Below are positions 45,534-54,586 of a stretch of DNA of 64,000 bases, in pieces; within the stretch, counting starts at the first letter, position 1; the number at the start of each line of letters is the position of its first letter. Position numbers and translations under genes: made by a program. This stretch comes from Kineosporiaceae bacterium (lineage in GTDB: Bacteria > Actinomycetota > Actinomycetes > Actinomycetales > Kineosporiaceae): NCBI GenBank assembly GCA_016713225.1, contig JADJPO010000007.1:62001-126000 (forward strand). The letters are read 5' to 3'. Below the pieces are notes generated by a model. It saw only the letters and a program-made list of their open reading frames with translations, did no database searches and was not told the DNA's origin.

Positions 45534-48500
45534 CTACTCCCTCCCTGCCACGACGAGCCCAGCGGCCGCCAGCGCCTCCAAAGCACCGGGGTCTCCCGCC
45601 ACCACTGCGGTCCACCCCTGCTCGTCGAGCCAGTGTCGTCCGGCGGTATCGGTCGACAGCACGACAGCCACCCGGTGGTCCGGCCAACCGATCTGCAGCG
45701 GATAGCCATCGTCGGTCTCGAAGCCCGGGATCGCGCTCGCCGCAGCAGGTTCGGTCAAGTCGCGTACAAGGTCCCGACAGGCCTCGTCGACCTCCCCGAG
45801 CAGGCCGAGGAGGTAGGCCTCGACCGGTCCCGGCGCGGACGGAACGTCTTCTGCCGCAACGGGACCAGAGCCTGTAGCGTCCGGGCTCAGCTCGTCCAGG
45901 CCGGCGGTCACCGAGACGGCTCGCAGCGAGAGGTGCTCCTCACCGGCCAGGCGGAGCACGTTTCCGAGTGCGAGCCAGTCCCGCCAGGCATCGATCTGCG
46001 CCGGGGACCCGACAACGTCGGCGCGGTCGTCGACGGCCAGGACGACATCGACGGCGGGCATGCTTCCCGGCCGACGCAGCACGACGATGCCCGCGCCGTG
46101 GGCCGAAACTGTCACCCGAGCCGGACGGCCAGGATGAACCACGGTCGACCCGGCAGCCGCGACCTGCGGTCCACCGGCCACCTCGAGCGCTGCGGCAAGC
46201 GCCCCGTCGACGGTGACCTCGGGACCGAACCTGCCATCGGTCAAAGCGATTGCGGCCGCCACCGACGCGACCCGCCACCGGGCCGGATCGGGGACCTGGA
46301 GGACACGCGCCAACACGGTCACCGCGTCACCGGTCAATGCCGTCGGCGCAACGGCTCCCCCGCCGGGTTGCGCAGCGGCGAGTTGACGAGCCACCTGCTG
46401 GAACATCGCACGTCGCTGTTCGGAGGCCCATCGCTGGGCGCCGGGCCGCGGTGAACGGACGGAGACCACCTGATCCCAATCGGCTTGGGCGGCAAGAAAG
46501 GCGTCGATGTCATCGTGGGTGATGGCCCAGACCAGGTAGCCGTCCTCGGTGAGGCGGGCGCGCTTGACCGAGTCGGCGGCGACCTGGTTGCAGGCGGGGT
46601 GGTTGTGGAAGGCGAGCCCATCGCAGAACACGGCGATCTGGCGCCGCTGCCCGGGGGTCGACAACACGAAGTCCGGAACGCAGTAGCCCAGCTCGACCTG
46701 GGGCCGCATCGTCCAGGTCATGGACGCCGCGTCCACGGCCAGCCGGAAGTCCCACCGGTCGCCTCTCGGCGTCGGGGTCTCGGCCACGCTGACGCCGCGG
46801 GAGTCCAGCCAGGACCGCAGGGCCTGTCGGAACCGCTGCTCCAGCGGCGATTCGTGCGGGCCGACCGCGATCTCCGTCAGGCCGGACACCTCCTGCGGTT
46901 GCCAGGCGCCGAGGATGGCCTCAAGGGTCTCGACTGCACGGTCGCGGCGGGCGTGCTCGGCGTCGGAGGAACGGACATGGGCGAGCAGGCAGCGGTGGCA
47001 GGCCAGCAGACCCTCGCCCTGGCAGGGGCAGGCTGCCAATTCGTCGCGGGCGGCGGTGAGCATCCGGCGCACGTGCTCGGGGTCGGCGATCTGGGCCAGA
47101 TACCCGGTGCCCCCCGGGACGAGGTCGTGCAGGGTCATCACCCAGCGGGCCCCGGTGGCTCCGGCTGCACTCGTGACTGCGATATCGAGATGGTCCGGGT
47201 CACCACCGAAGAGCGCCCGGAGGCCGATCATCAAGGCTGCCCGGAACGAGACCAGCAGCGTGTCGTCCATGGTCAGGACCGGCGGGACCAGCAGGCGCAG
47301 CACCTGGGTCTGCAGCTCGTGCGTGAGCGCGACGCTGTCCCACCCTGCGGGGTCGAATCCGGTGGCGCTATGCCGCTGTACGCACCACCCGCGGTGCCGC
47401 ACATCCTGGGGGGTGGCCGCGCGACCGTTCGGCCCAAGTTGCGCAGCGGGCACAACCCCGCAGTTTCGGCAGACGTGGAACAGCGCCGCCTGGCCGGTCC
47501 ACCCGGCCAGGTCACGGGAGGCACCCCCGGCCTGCTCCGGGCCTAGGTTGAACCAGCGGACGACGGCGCGCCGGCTGAACTCGACCCCGAACGGATAGTC
47601 GGCGAGCCGCCAGGCCCGGGTGACCTGGGCCGGGTCGACGTCAACGGCAGTGACGATGCGGAACATGGTGCGTTCACGGTCGTCTCGGGCGTCGGAAGCT
47701 CGGGCGCCTTCCCGGGCCAAGAACGCGGTCGCTCCGCGGAACGGCACTGTCCGGAGCACCTGACCGCCGTCCGCGGTCCGGGCGTTGCCACATCGCGGGC
47801 AGGACACCGGTCCACGGTCTGCGTCAGACCACCCGCACGTGGGGCAGGTGCGCAACGCGGCGACGGTAGCGTCGGTTCCCGAGCCCACTTCGACCCCGTC
47901 GATGCGCACGGCCGATCCCCGCACGTAGAAGACGGCACCCGGGGCAAGTTCCCCGATGGCGGTGCGACTGCCGCGCGCATAGCTGGTCTGGGTGTGGTCG
48001 TGCTGTCCGGATTCCTCGTCCGTCCACCACAGAGTCACGTCGAGCACGGTGCGGTCGTCGAGAAGGGCGTAGTTGGGCAGCAGCCCAGCGGCCTCCAGGC
48101 CGGTCAACCAGTACTCGTTGACGGCTGTGGTCCAGGCGGTGCCGACGCGCCGGAGCTCGCCACGGACGCGCCGCAGATCAATCTTCACCGTGTCGTCGGC
48201 CGCCTCGCCGAAGGCCTCAAGCCGAGCTAGCTCGGACTGCAGGGCGCTGCGCCGTCGGCGCAGCTCGGCAACGGTCGACTGCCACTGCTCGGCGGCAGCG
48301 GCAACCTGCCGCTCGAGCGGGGACGGCGCGCCGTCCGGGCCGGGGGCGGCGTAGGCGATCAGGTCGCCGCGGGTGGCTGGGCTGACCTCCGCGCCGAACA
48401 GATCGAGGAACCGATCGACGTGCGCCGCCGTGTCGTGGCGCAGGGGCGCGAGCAGGTCGCCGAACCACGAGCCCGGTTCGACGCCGTGCTGGAGGTAGTC

Positions 48501-51500
48501 GCGGATCCGCCGCCGGCCGCCGCGGGGGGCGGTGCCTGCCCACTGGTCGATGCGGTGGGCGAGGAACTGCCGGTGCAGGATCTCGACTGCGTCCAGATGA
48601 CAGGCGGGGGGTCGGACCCTTCCGGCGATCATCGTCAGCGGGTCCGTCAGGTGGTGCAGTTCCAGGGCGCGCGAGGGCAGGACGCAGACGATCAGGGCGC
48701 TACCTGTGTGCCGGCCGGCTCGACCTACCCGCTGCAGGTATGCGGCGGTGGAGCGGGGCAGCGAGGTCAGGGTGACCAGCGACAGGTCGCCGATGTCGAT
48801 GCCCAGTTCGAGGGTGGGAGTGCAGGCCAGCACGTTGGGCGCGTCGGGCTCGGTGGGCCGCTTGAAGGCCGCCTCGATAGCGGCGCGGTCCTCGCCGTCC
48901 AGCAGGCCGGTGTGCTCGGCGGCGACGATCCGTCGGACGTCACCGCCCAGATACAAAGTCCGGTAGTAGTCAGAACGGACGGCGCGCAGCTCCAGCACCC
49001 CCGGACACGTGTCGCGCAGGCATGGTCCGCCGAGGAGGGCCTCGACGTGCTCGGCGGCACCGGGGAACAGCTGGGAACAGGTGCCGCAGACGAGGGTACG
49101 TTCGGTGGCGCCCGGGTGCGGTCCGGTGGCCCACACGGCGACGCGATGGGCGGGGATGAGCCAGGCGGTGGCACCGCTGCGCGTGGCCCGCCGAGTCAGG
49201 ACGCCGTGGGCGGTGAGGACCTCGAACAGTACGGTCAGCAGGGCTGGAGCGTGCGCGGCGGGCACACCCAGGCAGCGGCTGGTCCACCGCGCGTACCAGC
49301 CTCTGGGGCTGGTGATCACATGGAAGGGTTCTGGCGCTGGCGCAGCGCTGACCGGGTAGGCCGGTGCGGGCCGGGGGTCGCGGCCCCCGGGGAACGCGGG
49401 CATCCCGGTGGCCCGGTTACGCCCGCCCCAGATGCTCCATCGATTGCCGTCCTCGTAGAGATACGTGTCGAACCAGCTGTGGTCAACAGGGCCCTGGGTG
49501 CGCATCCGAGCCAGGGGTCCCCAGACCCATGGCCGCAGGGGCGGTCGGGCATCGTCTGTCGAGATCTGTTGCGGCAGTTCGGCGATGGCGCTCGACAGGT
49601 CGCGCAGCAGCCGTCGGACGTTGTCGACGACGACCTCGACGCGGACGGCGCCGGTGAGTTCGAGCGAGCGGCCGGTCCGGGAATTGAGGCCGAGTTCCAG
49701 GTGGGCGCCGAACTGCAGGCGCTGCGCCACGCGAGTGCGGGTCTTGGCGTCGGGTCCCCTGGGCCGCGTCCAGTACGGCGTGAACGCGTCGTGATCGGTC
49801 AGATCGGGCGGGATGGCGGCGTATCGATCCGTGGCGGGGCGCCCGTCCAGGTGGGACACGATCCGCTGACCGAGCTGATCCAGAGTGACCTCGTCGTCCC
49901 CGAGCGCAGCGGTGATCAGGGCGCGCTGGTTGAGCGCGTACGCCCGTGACTCGATGAAGGCCGCCCGATGGGCGGCGTCCTGCACGCTGTCGGTGAAGAC
50001 GAGGGTCCGTTTCGCCTCGGGTTCGACGTTGTCGCTGCCGAAGACGTGGCCGAGGAGCACCGAGGTCAACGTGGCCACCCGGGAGCCGAGGAACCGGATG
50101 CCGTCGTCACGGCCACACGCCGGGCAGCGGTCGCGACGAGTGGCCTCGTCGTCGCCGGGAGCCAGCACTGGGACGGCGTTCTCGTCGTCCTCGGCCGGGG
50201 TATCGGTGAGCAGCCCCGACAACGGGTGGAACCAATGCACCAGGCCGGGAGCGAGGCCACCTCGATCGAGCGTCGACCCCGCCTCACCGGGCGCGTGCAC
50301 CAAGGCTGCGACCTTCCCCGGGTTTCGGACCTGCTCCCGATAGATGGTGACCGGGTCCACGATGAGGGTCTGACCTGCGGGTGGGTAGGCGGCGGCCCAG
50401 CCGGAACGACCGCAGAACCGGCAGTAGACCGCGGGGAGATGGACGTCGAGTGCCTGGCCGAAACGATCACTCTCCCAACGGAAGGCGGCGTGGTCCGGGT
50501 CGTTGTCACCCACCCGCCGCAGCAACCGGCGCACCTCGCGGATCCACACCTGGACCTCGGTGCTGAGCAAGGGGCGACCGGGGCGCTCCGGGTCTTCGGC
50601 GAGGGCGACCAGGGCGAGCAGCCCGCTAATCAGGCGCCGCCCGGTGATGCGCTGCTCCTGCGGCGTCCAGGCAGGCAGCAGCCGGGCCACGAGGTCGGCC
50701 AGGGAGATCGGGGTTCGAGCCTGGGCGAGCAGGGCATCGAGGAGGGGATGGACTCGCAGTCTCGCGCCGAGCTCGGTGGGCTGGGGCAGCTGGGGGGCCG
50801 CCCCCTTCCGGGTGAGGTCATCTCGGCACGGGAACCAGTCCGCCGTGGTGCCGGTGAGCAGCGCCCAGGTGGGGACCGCGACCGCCAGGTGGCCCTCGGG
50901 TGCCCCGGCGCCCAGGGCCTCGTCGACCAGGCGGCACAGGGCGGCGCTCGGCAGTCGCGTCGCCACCTCGACCGCACCGGCCCGCCACTCGTCGGCGGTC
51001 AGACGGTCCTCACCGATCAGCGCGTCCGGCGTCAGTTCGGTGCCGAAGACCTGACCCGCGAAGGTGAGCAGTCCGCCGGCGCCGGTGGCGTCGCCGAGGG
51101 TGGCCGAGGTGGCGACGGGGACGACGTCGCCGAGCAGCCGCCCGGGTCGCGGCAGATCGAGGACAGCGGCGAGGCGCCGCAGCAGCATGGCCACGTCGGT
51201 GCCCTGGGCACCGTCGTAGGTGTGGAACTCGTCCAGGACCAGATAGCGCAGGCTGTCCGGGGCGCCCGTCCACAGCGAGCGGTCTTCGGGGCGGAGCAGG
51301 AGGAAGTCGAGCATCTTGTAGTTGGTGAGCAAGATATCCGGCGGATGCGCGCGCAGTTCGTCCCGGTCGTCGATGAGCCGGCCGTCGCCGACGATCCGGG
51401 CTGTGCCCCCGTCACCGGTGAACAGGCCCGCACGGAGCCCGATCAGGTCGGGTTCGGTCTCGAGGAGTTCGGCGATCCGACGGGCCTGGTCGTTGGCCAG

Positions 51501-51929
51501 CGCGTTCATCGGGTAGAGGATCAACGCCTTGATCCCACCCTCGCCCGCGGCCCGGGCACGACGGCAGTGATCGAGGATCGGGACGAGGAACGACTCGGTC
51601 TTGCCCGATCCCGTGCCGGTGGTGACCACGACCGGTGCGGGTGCGTGGCCCTTGCTGCTCAGCCGTGCCCAGGCACGAGTCTGGTGGGCATGCGGATGGA
51701 ATCCGGCCGGAACCCAGTCCAGCGCGTCGCGCCATCCGTCGGCAGCGGGCCGGAACGGCAGCCGAGCCCGCACGAACGGCCCGCGGAAGATGCCATCGTC
51801 GGGGTCGAGGAGGAACCGTTCGAGATCCGCGCGGACGTCGTCATCCGTCAGGGCGAAGGTGGTGCCGAGGAAGTCCGTCAGGGTGCGCCGCAGTTCTTCA
51901 GCGACCAGCGACGGCAGCACAGTGCTCAC
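45534..51929 (-). CDS. Giant DEAD/DEAH-box helicase with DUF1998 and a C-terminal nuclease-like domain
   Basis: A 2131-residue SF2 helicase. Walker A GTGSGKT at about 105-111, DEFH at 233-236, the SAT motif in VPVATSATLGD, motif V CTPTLELGIDIGDL at about 1033 and motif VI QRVGRAGR at about 1066. A zinc-ribbon CPTCGWSDADRGPVSCPRCG lies near 1370. A DUF1998 region with LAACPCQGEGLLACHRCL lies near 1640. At about 1700-1820 comes a PD-(D/E)XK/Vsr-like segment (VELGYCVPDFVLSTPGQRRQ, then IAVFCDGLAFH), and a 300-residue unknown tail follows. Length and DUF1998 recall Druantia DruE and the DISARM DrmA/DrmB pair. Neither full gene set is present. The first gene of the helicase operon. Confidence 0.88.
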   Translation of the reverse strand: MSTVLPSLVAEELRRTLTDFLGTTFALTDDDVRADLERFLLDPDDGIFRGPFVRARLPFRPAADGWRDALDWVPAGFHPHAHQTRAWARLSSKGHAPAPVVVTTGTGSGKTESFLVPILDHCRRARAAGEGGIKALILYPMNALANDQARRIAELLETEPDLIGLRAGLFTGDGGTARIVGDGRLIDDRDELRAHPPDILLTNYKMLDFLLLRPEDRSLWTGAPDSLRYLVLDEFHTYDGAQGTDVAMLLRRLAAVLDLPRPGRLLGDVVPVATSATLGDATGAGGLLTFAGQVFGTELTPDALIGEDRLTADEWRAGAVEVATRLPSAALCRLVDEALGAGAPEGHLAVAVPTWALLTGTTADWFPCRDDLTRKGAAPQLPQPTELGARLRVHPLLDALLAQARTPISLADLVARLLPAWTPQEQRITGRRLISGLLALVALAEDPERPGRPLLSTEVQVWIREVRRLLRRVGDNDPDHAAFRWESDRFGQALDVHLPAVYCRFCGRSGWAAAYPPAGQTLIVDPVTIYREQVRNPGKVAALVHAPGEAGSTLDRGGLAPGLVHWFHPLSGLLTDTPAEDDENAVPVLAPGDDEATRRDRCPACGRDDGIRFLGSRVATLTSVLLGHVFGSDNVEPEAKRTLVFTDSVQDAAHRAAFIESRAYALNQRALITAALGDDEVTLDQLGQRIVSHLDGRPATDRYAAIPPDLTDHDAFTPYWTRPRGPDAKTRTRVAQRLQFGAHLELGLNSRTGRSLELTGAVRVEVVVDNVRRLLRDLSSAIAELPQQISTDDARPPLRPWVWGPLARMRTQGPVDHSWFDTYLYEDGNRWSIWGGRNRATGMPAFPGGRDPRPAPAYPVSAAPAPEPFHVITSPRGWYARWTSRCLGVPAAHAPALLTVLFEVLTAHGVLTRRATRSGATAWLIPAHRVAVWATGPHPGATERTLVCGTCSQLFPGAAEHVEALLGGPCLRDTCPGVLELRAVRSDYYRTLYLGGDVRRIVAAEHTGLLDGEDRAAIEAAFKRPTEPDAPNVLACTPTLELGIDIGDLSLVTLTSLPRSTAAYLQRVGRAGRHTGSALIVCVLPSRALELHHLTDPLTMIAGRVRPPACHLDAVEILHRQFLAHRIDQWAGTAPRGGRRRIRDYLQHGVEPGSWFGDLLAPLRHDTAAHVDRFLDLFGAEVSPATRGDLIAYAAPGPDGAPSPLERQVAAAAEQWQSTVAELRRRRSALQSELARLEAFGEAADDTVKIDLRRVRGELRRVGTAWTTAVNEYWLTGLEAAGLLPNYALLDDRTVLDVTLWWTDEESGQHDHTQTSYARGSRTAIGELAPGAVFYVRGSAVRIDGVEVGSGTDATVAALRTCPTCGWSDADRGPVSCPRCGNARTADGGQVLRTVPFRGATAFLAREGARASDARDDRERTMFRIVTAVDVDPAQVTRAWRLADYPFGVEFSRRAVVRWFNLGPEQAGGASRDLAGWTGQAALFHVCRNCGVVPAAQLGPNGRAATPQDVRHRGWCVQRHSATGFDPAGWDSVALTHELQTQVLRLLVPPVLTMDDTLLVSFRAALMIGLRALFGGDPDHLDIAVTSAAGATGARWVMTLHDLVPGGTGYLAQIADPEHVRRMLTAARDELAACPCQGEGLLACHRCLLAHVRSSDAEHARRDRAVETLEAILGAWQPQEVSGLTEIAVGPHESPLEQRFRQALRSWLDSRGVSVAETPTPRGDRWDFRLAVDAASMTWTMRPQVELGYCVPDFVLSTPGQRRQIAVFCDGLAFHNHPACNQVAADSVKRARLTEDGYLVWAITHDDIDAFLAAQADWDQVVSVRSPRPGAQRWASEQRRAMFQQVARQLAAAQPGGGAVAPTALTGDAVTVLARVLQVPDPARWRVASVAAAIALTDGRFGPEVTVDGALAAALEVAGGPQVAAAGSTVVHPGRPARVTVSAHGAGIVVLRRPGSMPAVDVVLAVDDRADVVGSPAQIDAWRDWLALGNVLRLAGEEHLSLRAVSVTAGLDELSPDATGSGPVAAEDVPSAPGPVEAYLLGLLGEVDEACRDLVRDLTEPAAASAIPGFETDDGYPLQIGWPDHRVAVVLSTDTAGRHWLDEQGWTAVVAGDPGALEALAAAGLVVAGRE

Positions 51930-52081
51930 CCCCTCGTGATTCGATCCCCCGACCCTAGCCTCGCGCGGTCACCGTTCGGACCACTCCCTCGCACTCCCAG
52001 TCACCAACCAATAGCCGCAAGACGTACGGGAGTCCGCCTGGCACTGACCAGGCACTGACCTCGTCCCACGCGATTCGCCCA

Positions 52082-52331
52082 GTGGGCGCGGCCCGGCTCC
52101 CCCATGGCAGCGCCGACGTGCTCTTTGCATTGCGCCGAGCAGGACGCCCCCTCGGGACAGGCGAGATCATGGAACGGGTCGACCGCTCACCACCCTGGGT
52201 CAAGAACGTCCTCGACGCGCTGCGGGCCGAAGGGGGAGGTCGACTGGCACGGCAAGTCCACGAAGGACCCGCGGGCCACGTGGAGCCTGCCGGTGGCGCA
52301 TTCTAAACAACACTCAAGAGATTTCGAGTAG
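52082..52331 (+). CDS. Small winged-helix DNA-binding protein, one apparent frameshift
   Basis: About 82 residues once joined. Frame 1 gives ADVLFALRRAGRPLGTGEIM and ERVDRSPPWVKNVLDALRAE, a helix-turn-helix. Removing one G from GGGGG at 52232-52236 continues as GEVDWHGKSTKDPRATWSLP, the wing. It lies between the two minus-strand gene groups and is divergent from the giant helicase (152-bp gap), which fits a regulator of the island. The start is probably GTG 52082. The stop abuts the DUF6119 stop (convergent). Confidence 0.65.
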
Positions 52332-53867
52332 TCAGGCTGCGGCCTGCGGAATCGTCACCACATGCACGGTGGCTCCGAGCTCGTGCAGACCGCGGGCGGC
52401 CTGCCGCAGGGCCACCTGGGCGAACGGGAAGAGACTTCTTGGCGTAACGGCCTCGCCGGCCTTGAGTTGGATGGCGAAGACGACGGTCCGCGGAACGAAA
52501 TCCTCGTTCACCTGCCTGCCGCCCCCACGCTCCCGGACCTTCGCGGCGAATCCGGCCCGCGCCTGCTTGTCGTAGGTGAGGCTCTGTGCCGAGACGAGCC
52601 CTTGGTTGAACAGGTGGCTGAGCGGCGCCGAGGAGGCTGCACGCTTGACATGGATCAGTTCGTCGTCGGGTCCGAGCAGATCGCAGATCTCGACCCCGTT
52701 GCGTCGGTGCAGCTGGGTTACCACGCCTTGCCGATCCAGACAGATGAACCCTCGTCGGCACGACTGGACGTGTTCGTTGTAGCCGCGCTCCTCCTGCCCC
52801 TGCTGCCACGCAGGCAGGTCGAGATCGGGGCCATCGGCGACCAAGTCTTCGATCTCGCTCACGAGAGTGGTGAGGTAATGGGCACCGATCTCGTACCACG
52901 CCGCATCGAGCAGGAAGAAGCGTCTCTCGGCCACACCCACAACGGCTTCGAGCCACCTGAAGGCATTGGTCGACGTAAGCCTTTGCCCCAACTCCAGCGA
53001 GGAGTACTCCTGCGCCCGCGCACCACCGATCTTCACGACGTACGCCGTGGTCTGGGGAAGGACGTCGATCGTCGGCTCGGGCGCGGCGACGGCGAGCTGA
53101 TCGCGGACGGCATCCACGCTCCCCGCTCCTAGAAGAAGCTCCAGTTGGGTATCGAGTTCAGCGCGCGTCTGCGCGTCGGTGATCGGCACGATGTGCTCGA
53201 CGAATTCGAGTTGCGGAACGGGAGGCTTGTTGCGCAGTGTCGATACGATCTCGCTCAGCTCTGCGATGAGCGTCTCGTCGACGTTGGCGACACCGAATCG
53301 CAAAGCGCTACCGCCTTCGACACGCGCAGTCCGTTCTTGACCGTCCGGGTCCGCGAAGGTCGCCTTGCCGCCGAGCCTGCGAACGATCTGGGCGATGCGG
53401 TCCACGCCCAGCTGCCACACAGTGGCGCCTGCCGGGATCAGCGTGATGTCGGTACGCCCAAGACCGGGGGTGCGTTTCACGACGTCCTGGAGTTCGTCCG
53501 GGTCGAGGCTTCGGATGGCGAACCGCAAACCGAACCGACCGTCGAGCCGGTCCGAGGCGAGCCACCTCGACCCGCCCCCAAACCCGATGGCGAAGATGCT
53601 GTCCTCAACCTCGACGATCAGGACGGCACCGGCCGAACTCACTTGGTAGGTGATATCCAACCCACTGATCGCATTCAGCTCGGTGCACCACGGCGCGGGA
53701 TGAAGCGGGATGCCTTGGTGCACGACGACTGCCCGACAGCCCGAGATCTCGACGAACTGCGGATCCGCCCCTGAAAGGTCATCTGTCAACAAGTCGAGGC
53801 AGTCATCGAAGGAAACCGTTTCCAAGGCGAGGTAGACGGAGCGCTGTGATCGTGCCGGGATCGCCAT
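52332..53867 (-). CDS. DUF6119 / TIGR04141 family protein (sporadically distributed, mobile-island associated)
   Basis: A 511-residue protein of the sporadically distributed TIGR04141 (DUF6119) family. Matching blocks: SIFAIGFGGGSRWLASDRLD, GLRFAIRSLDPDELQDVVKR, LDLPAWQQGQEERGYNEHVQ, GVEICDLLGPDDELIHVKRA and SSAPLSHLFNQGLVSAQSLT. The molecular role is not established. The family occurs patchily in defence and mobile islands. The ATG at 53865-53867 (MAIPARSQRSVYLALE) has GAGG seven bases upstream and is preferred to an ATG 15 codons earlier. It starts 119 bp after the HExxH operon on the same strand and may be its last gene. Confidence 0.85.
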   Translation of the reverse strand: MAIPARSQRSVYLALETVSFDDCLDLLTDDLSGADPQFVEISGCRAVVVHQGIPLHPAPWCTELNAISGLDITYQVSSAGAVLIVEVEDSIFAIGFGGGSRWLASDRLDGRFGLRFAIRSLDPDELQDVVKRTPGLGRTDITLIPAGATVWQLGVDRIAQIVRRLGGKATFADPDGQERTARVEGGSALRFGVANVDETLIAELSEIVSTLRNKPPVPQLEFVEHIVPITDAQTRAELDTQLELLLGAGSVDAVRDQLAVAAPEPTIDVLPQTTAYVVKIGGARAQEYSSLELGQRLTSTNAFRWLEAVVGVAERRFFLLDAAWYEIGAHYLTTLVSEIEDLVADGPDLDLPAWQQGQEERGYNEHVQSCRRGFICLDRQGVVTQLHRRNGVEICDLLGPDDELIHVKRAASSAPLSHLFNQGLVSAQSLTYDKQARAGFAAKVRERGGGRQVNEDFVPRTVVFAIQLKAGEAVTPRSLFPFAQVALRQAARGLHELGATVHVVTIPQAAA

Positions 53868-53986
53868 CAATGCCCTCGCCCCACTATGACCGCAAGGTAT
53901 CCAGACAATCACAGTAGGTTACTGTCCAGCAGAACTGGGAGACCGTCAGCGCATTGACTTTTCTTCGACTGATCTGTTGTGGCCGT

Positions 53987-54586
53987 CTACTCCCAGGTGA
54001 TCCGAAGCCAGGCTGGCTTGCCTGGTTGGCGCGGTCGCACGTCGTCGCCACCGGCGTTGTCCAGCTCGCCCGCCTCGATCAGACGGTCCAGGAACGCGGT
54101 GAAGTCACCGTAGTTGAGCTGTGCTCGGACGGCGGGGTCTAGTCGGTTGTAGAGCACCTGGGGGTTCACCGCGACGCCTTCGATGCCCGCCGAAGCCTGC
54201 CGCAGCGGGACGAAGAGTTGGCGATCGCCGCGGTTCAGCCTGACTCGGTCCATGTCCACCAGTAGGGGCAGCACCGCAGGCAGCAGCTGAAGTGGCACCT
54301 GATCTGCCCCGATACCGATCAGTCCGGCCCCCACGATCGCCGCCGCGACCGTTGTTCGCACCAGCGAGGCGCCGACGTTGATCCGCCATCCGCCGGGTCT
54401 CATATGCAGTTCCCCGGGCGCCTGCGCCGTGTAGCCGAGCAGGATGTCCTCGCAGAGGTCGACCAGGTGCTGGTCCGCTTCGATTCCCAACGGTGTGAAC
54501 ACCTCGGCGAACAGCCAGTCTCGGTCGAACTCGTCGGGAAAGTCGATGACCGCGAGACGGTCGCGGAGTTCGATACTGTCTGTCAT
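53987..54586 (-). CDS. Hypothetical protein, last gene of the HExxH operon
   Basis: A 199-residue protein of no family I recognise. It starts MTDSIELRDRLAVIDFPDEF with an acidic N-terminal region, then a hydrophobic stretch (VRTTVAAAIVGAGLIGIGAD and LQLLPAVLPLLVDMDRV) that may be buried or membrane-associated, and ends with QLNYGDFTAFLDRLIEAGEL and LRITWE. The ATG overlaps the stop of the preceding gene (ATGA), so it is translationally coupled and should work with it. A two-helix membrane role or a compact helical partner are both possible. Confidence 0.65.
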   Translation of the reverse strand: MTDSIELRDRLAVIDFPDEFDRDWLFAEVFTPLGIEADQHLVDLCEDILLGYTAQAPGELHMRPGGWRINVGASLVRTTVAAAIVGAGLIGIGADQVPLQLLPAVLPLLVDMDRVRLNRGDRQLFVPLRQASAGIEGVAVNPQVLYNRLDPAVRAQLNYGDFTAFLDRLIEAGELDNAGGDDVRPRQPGKPAWLRITWE

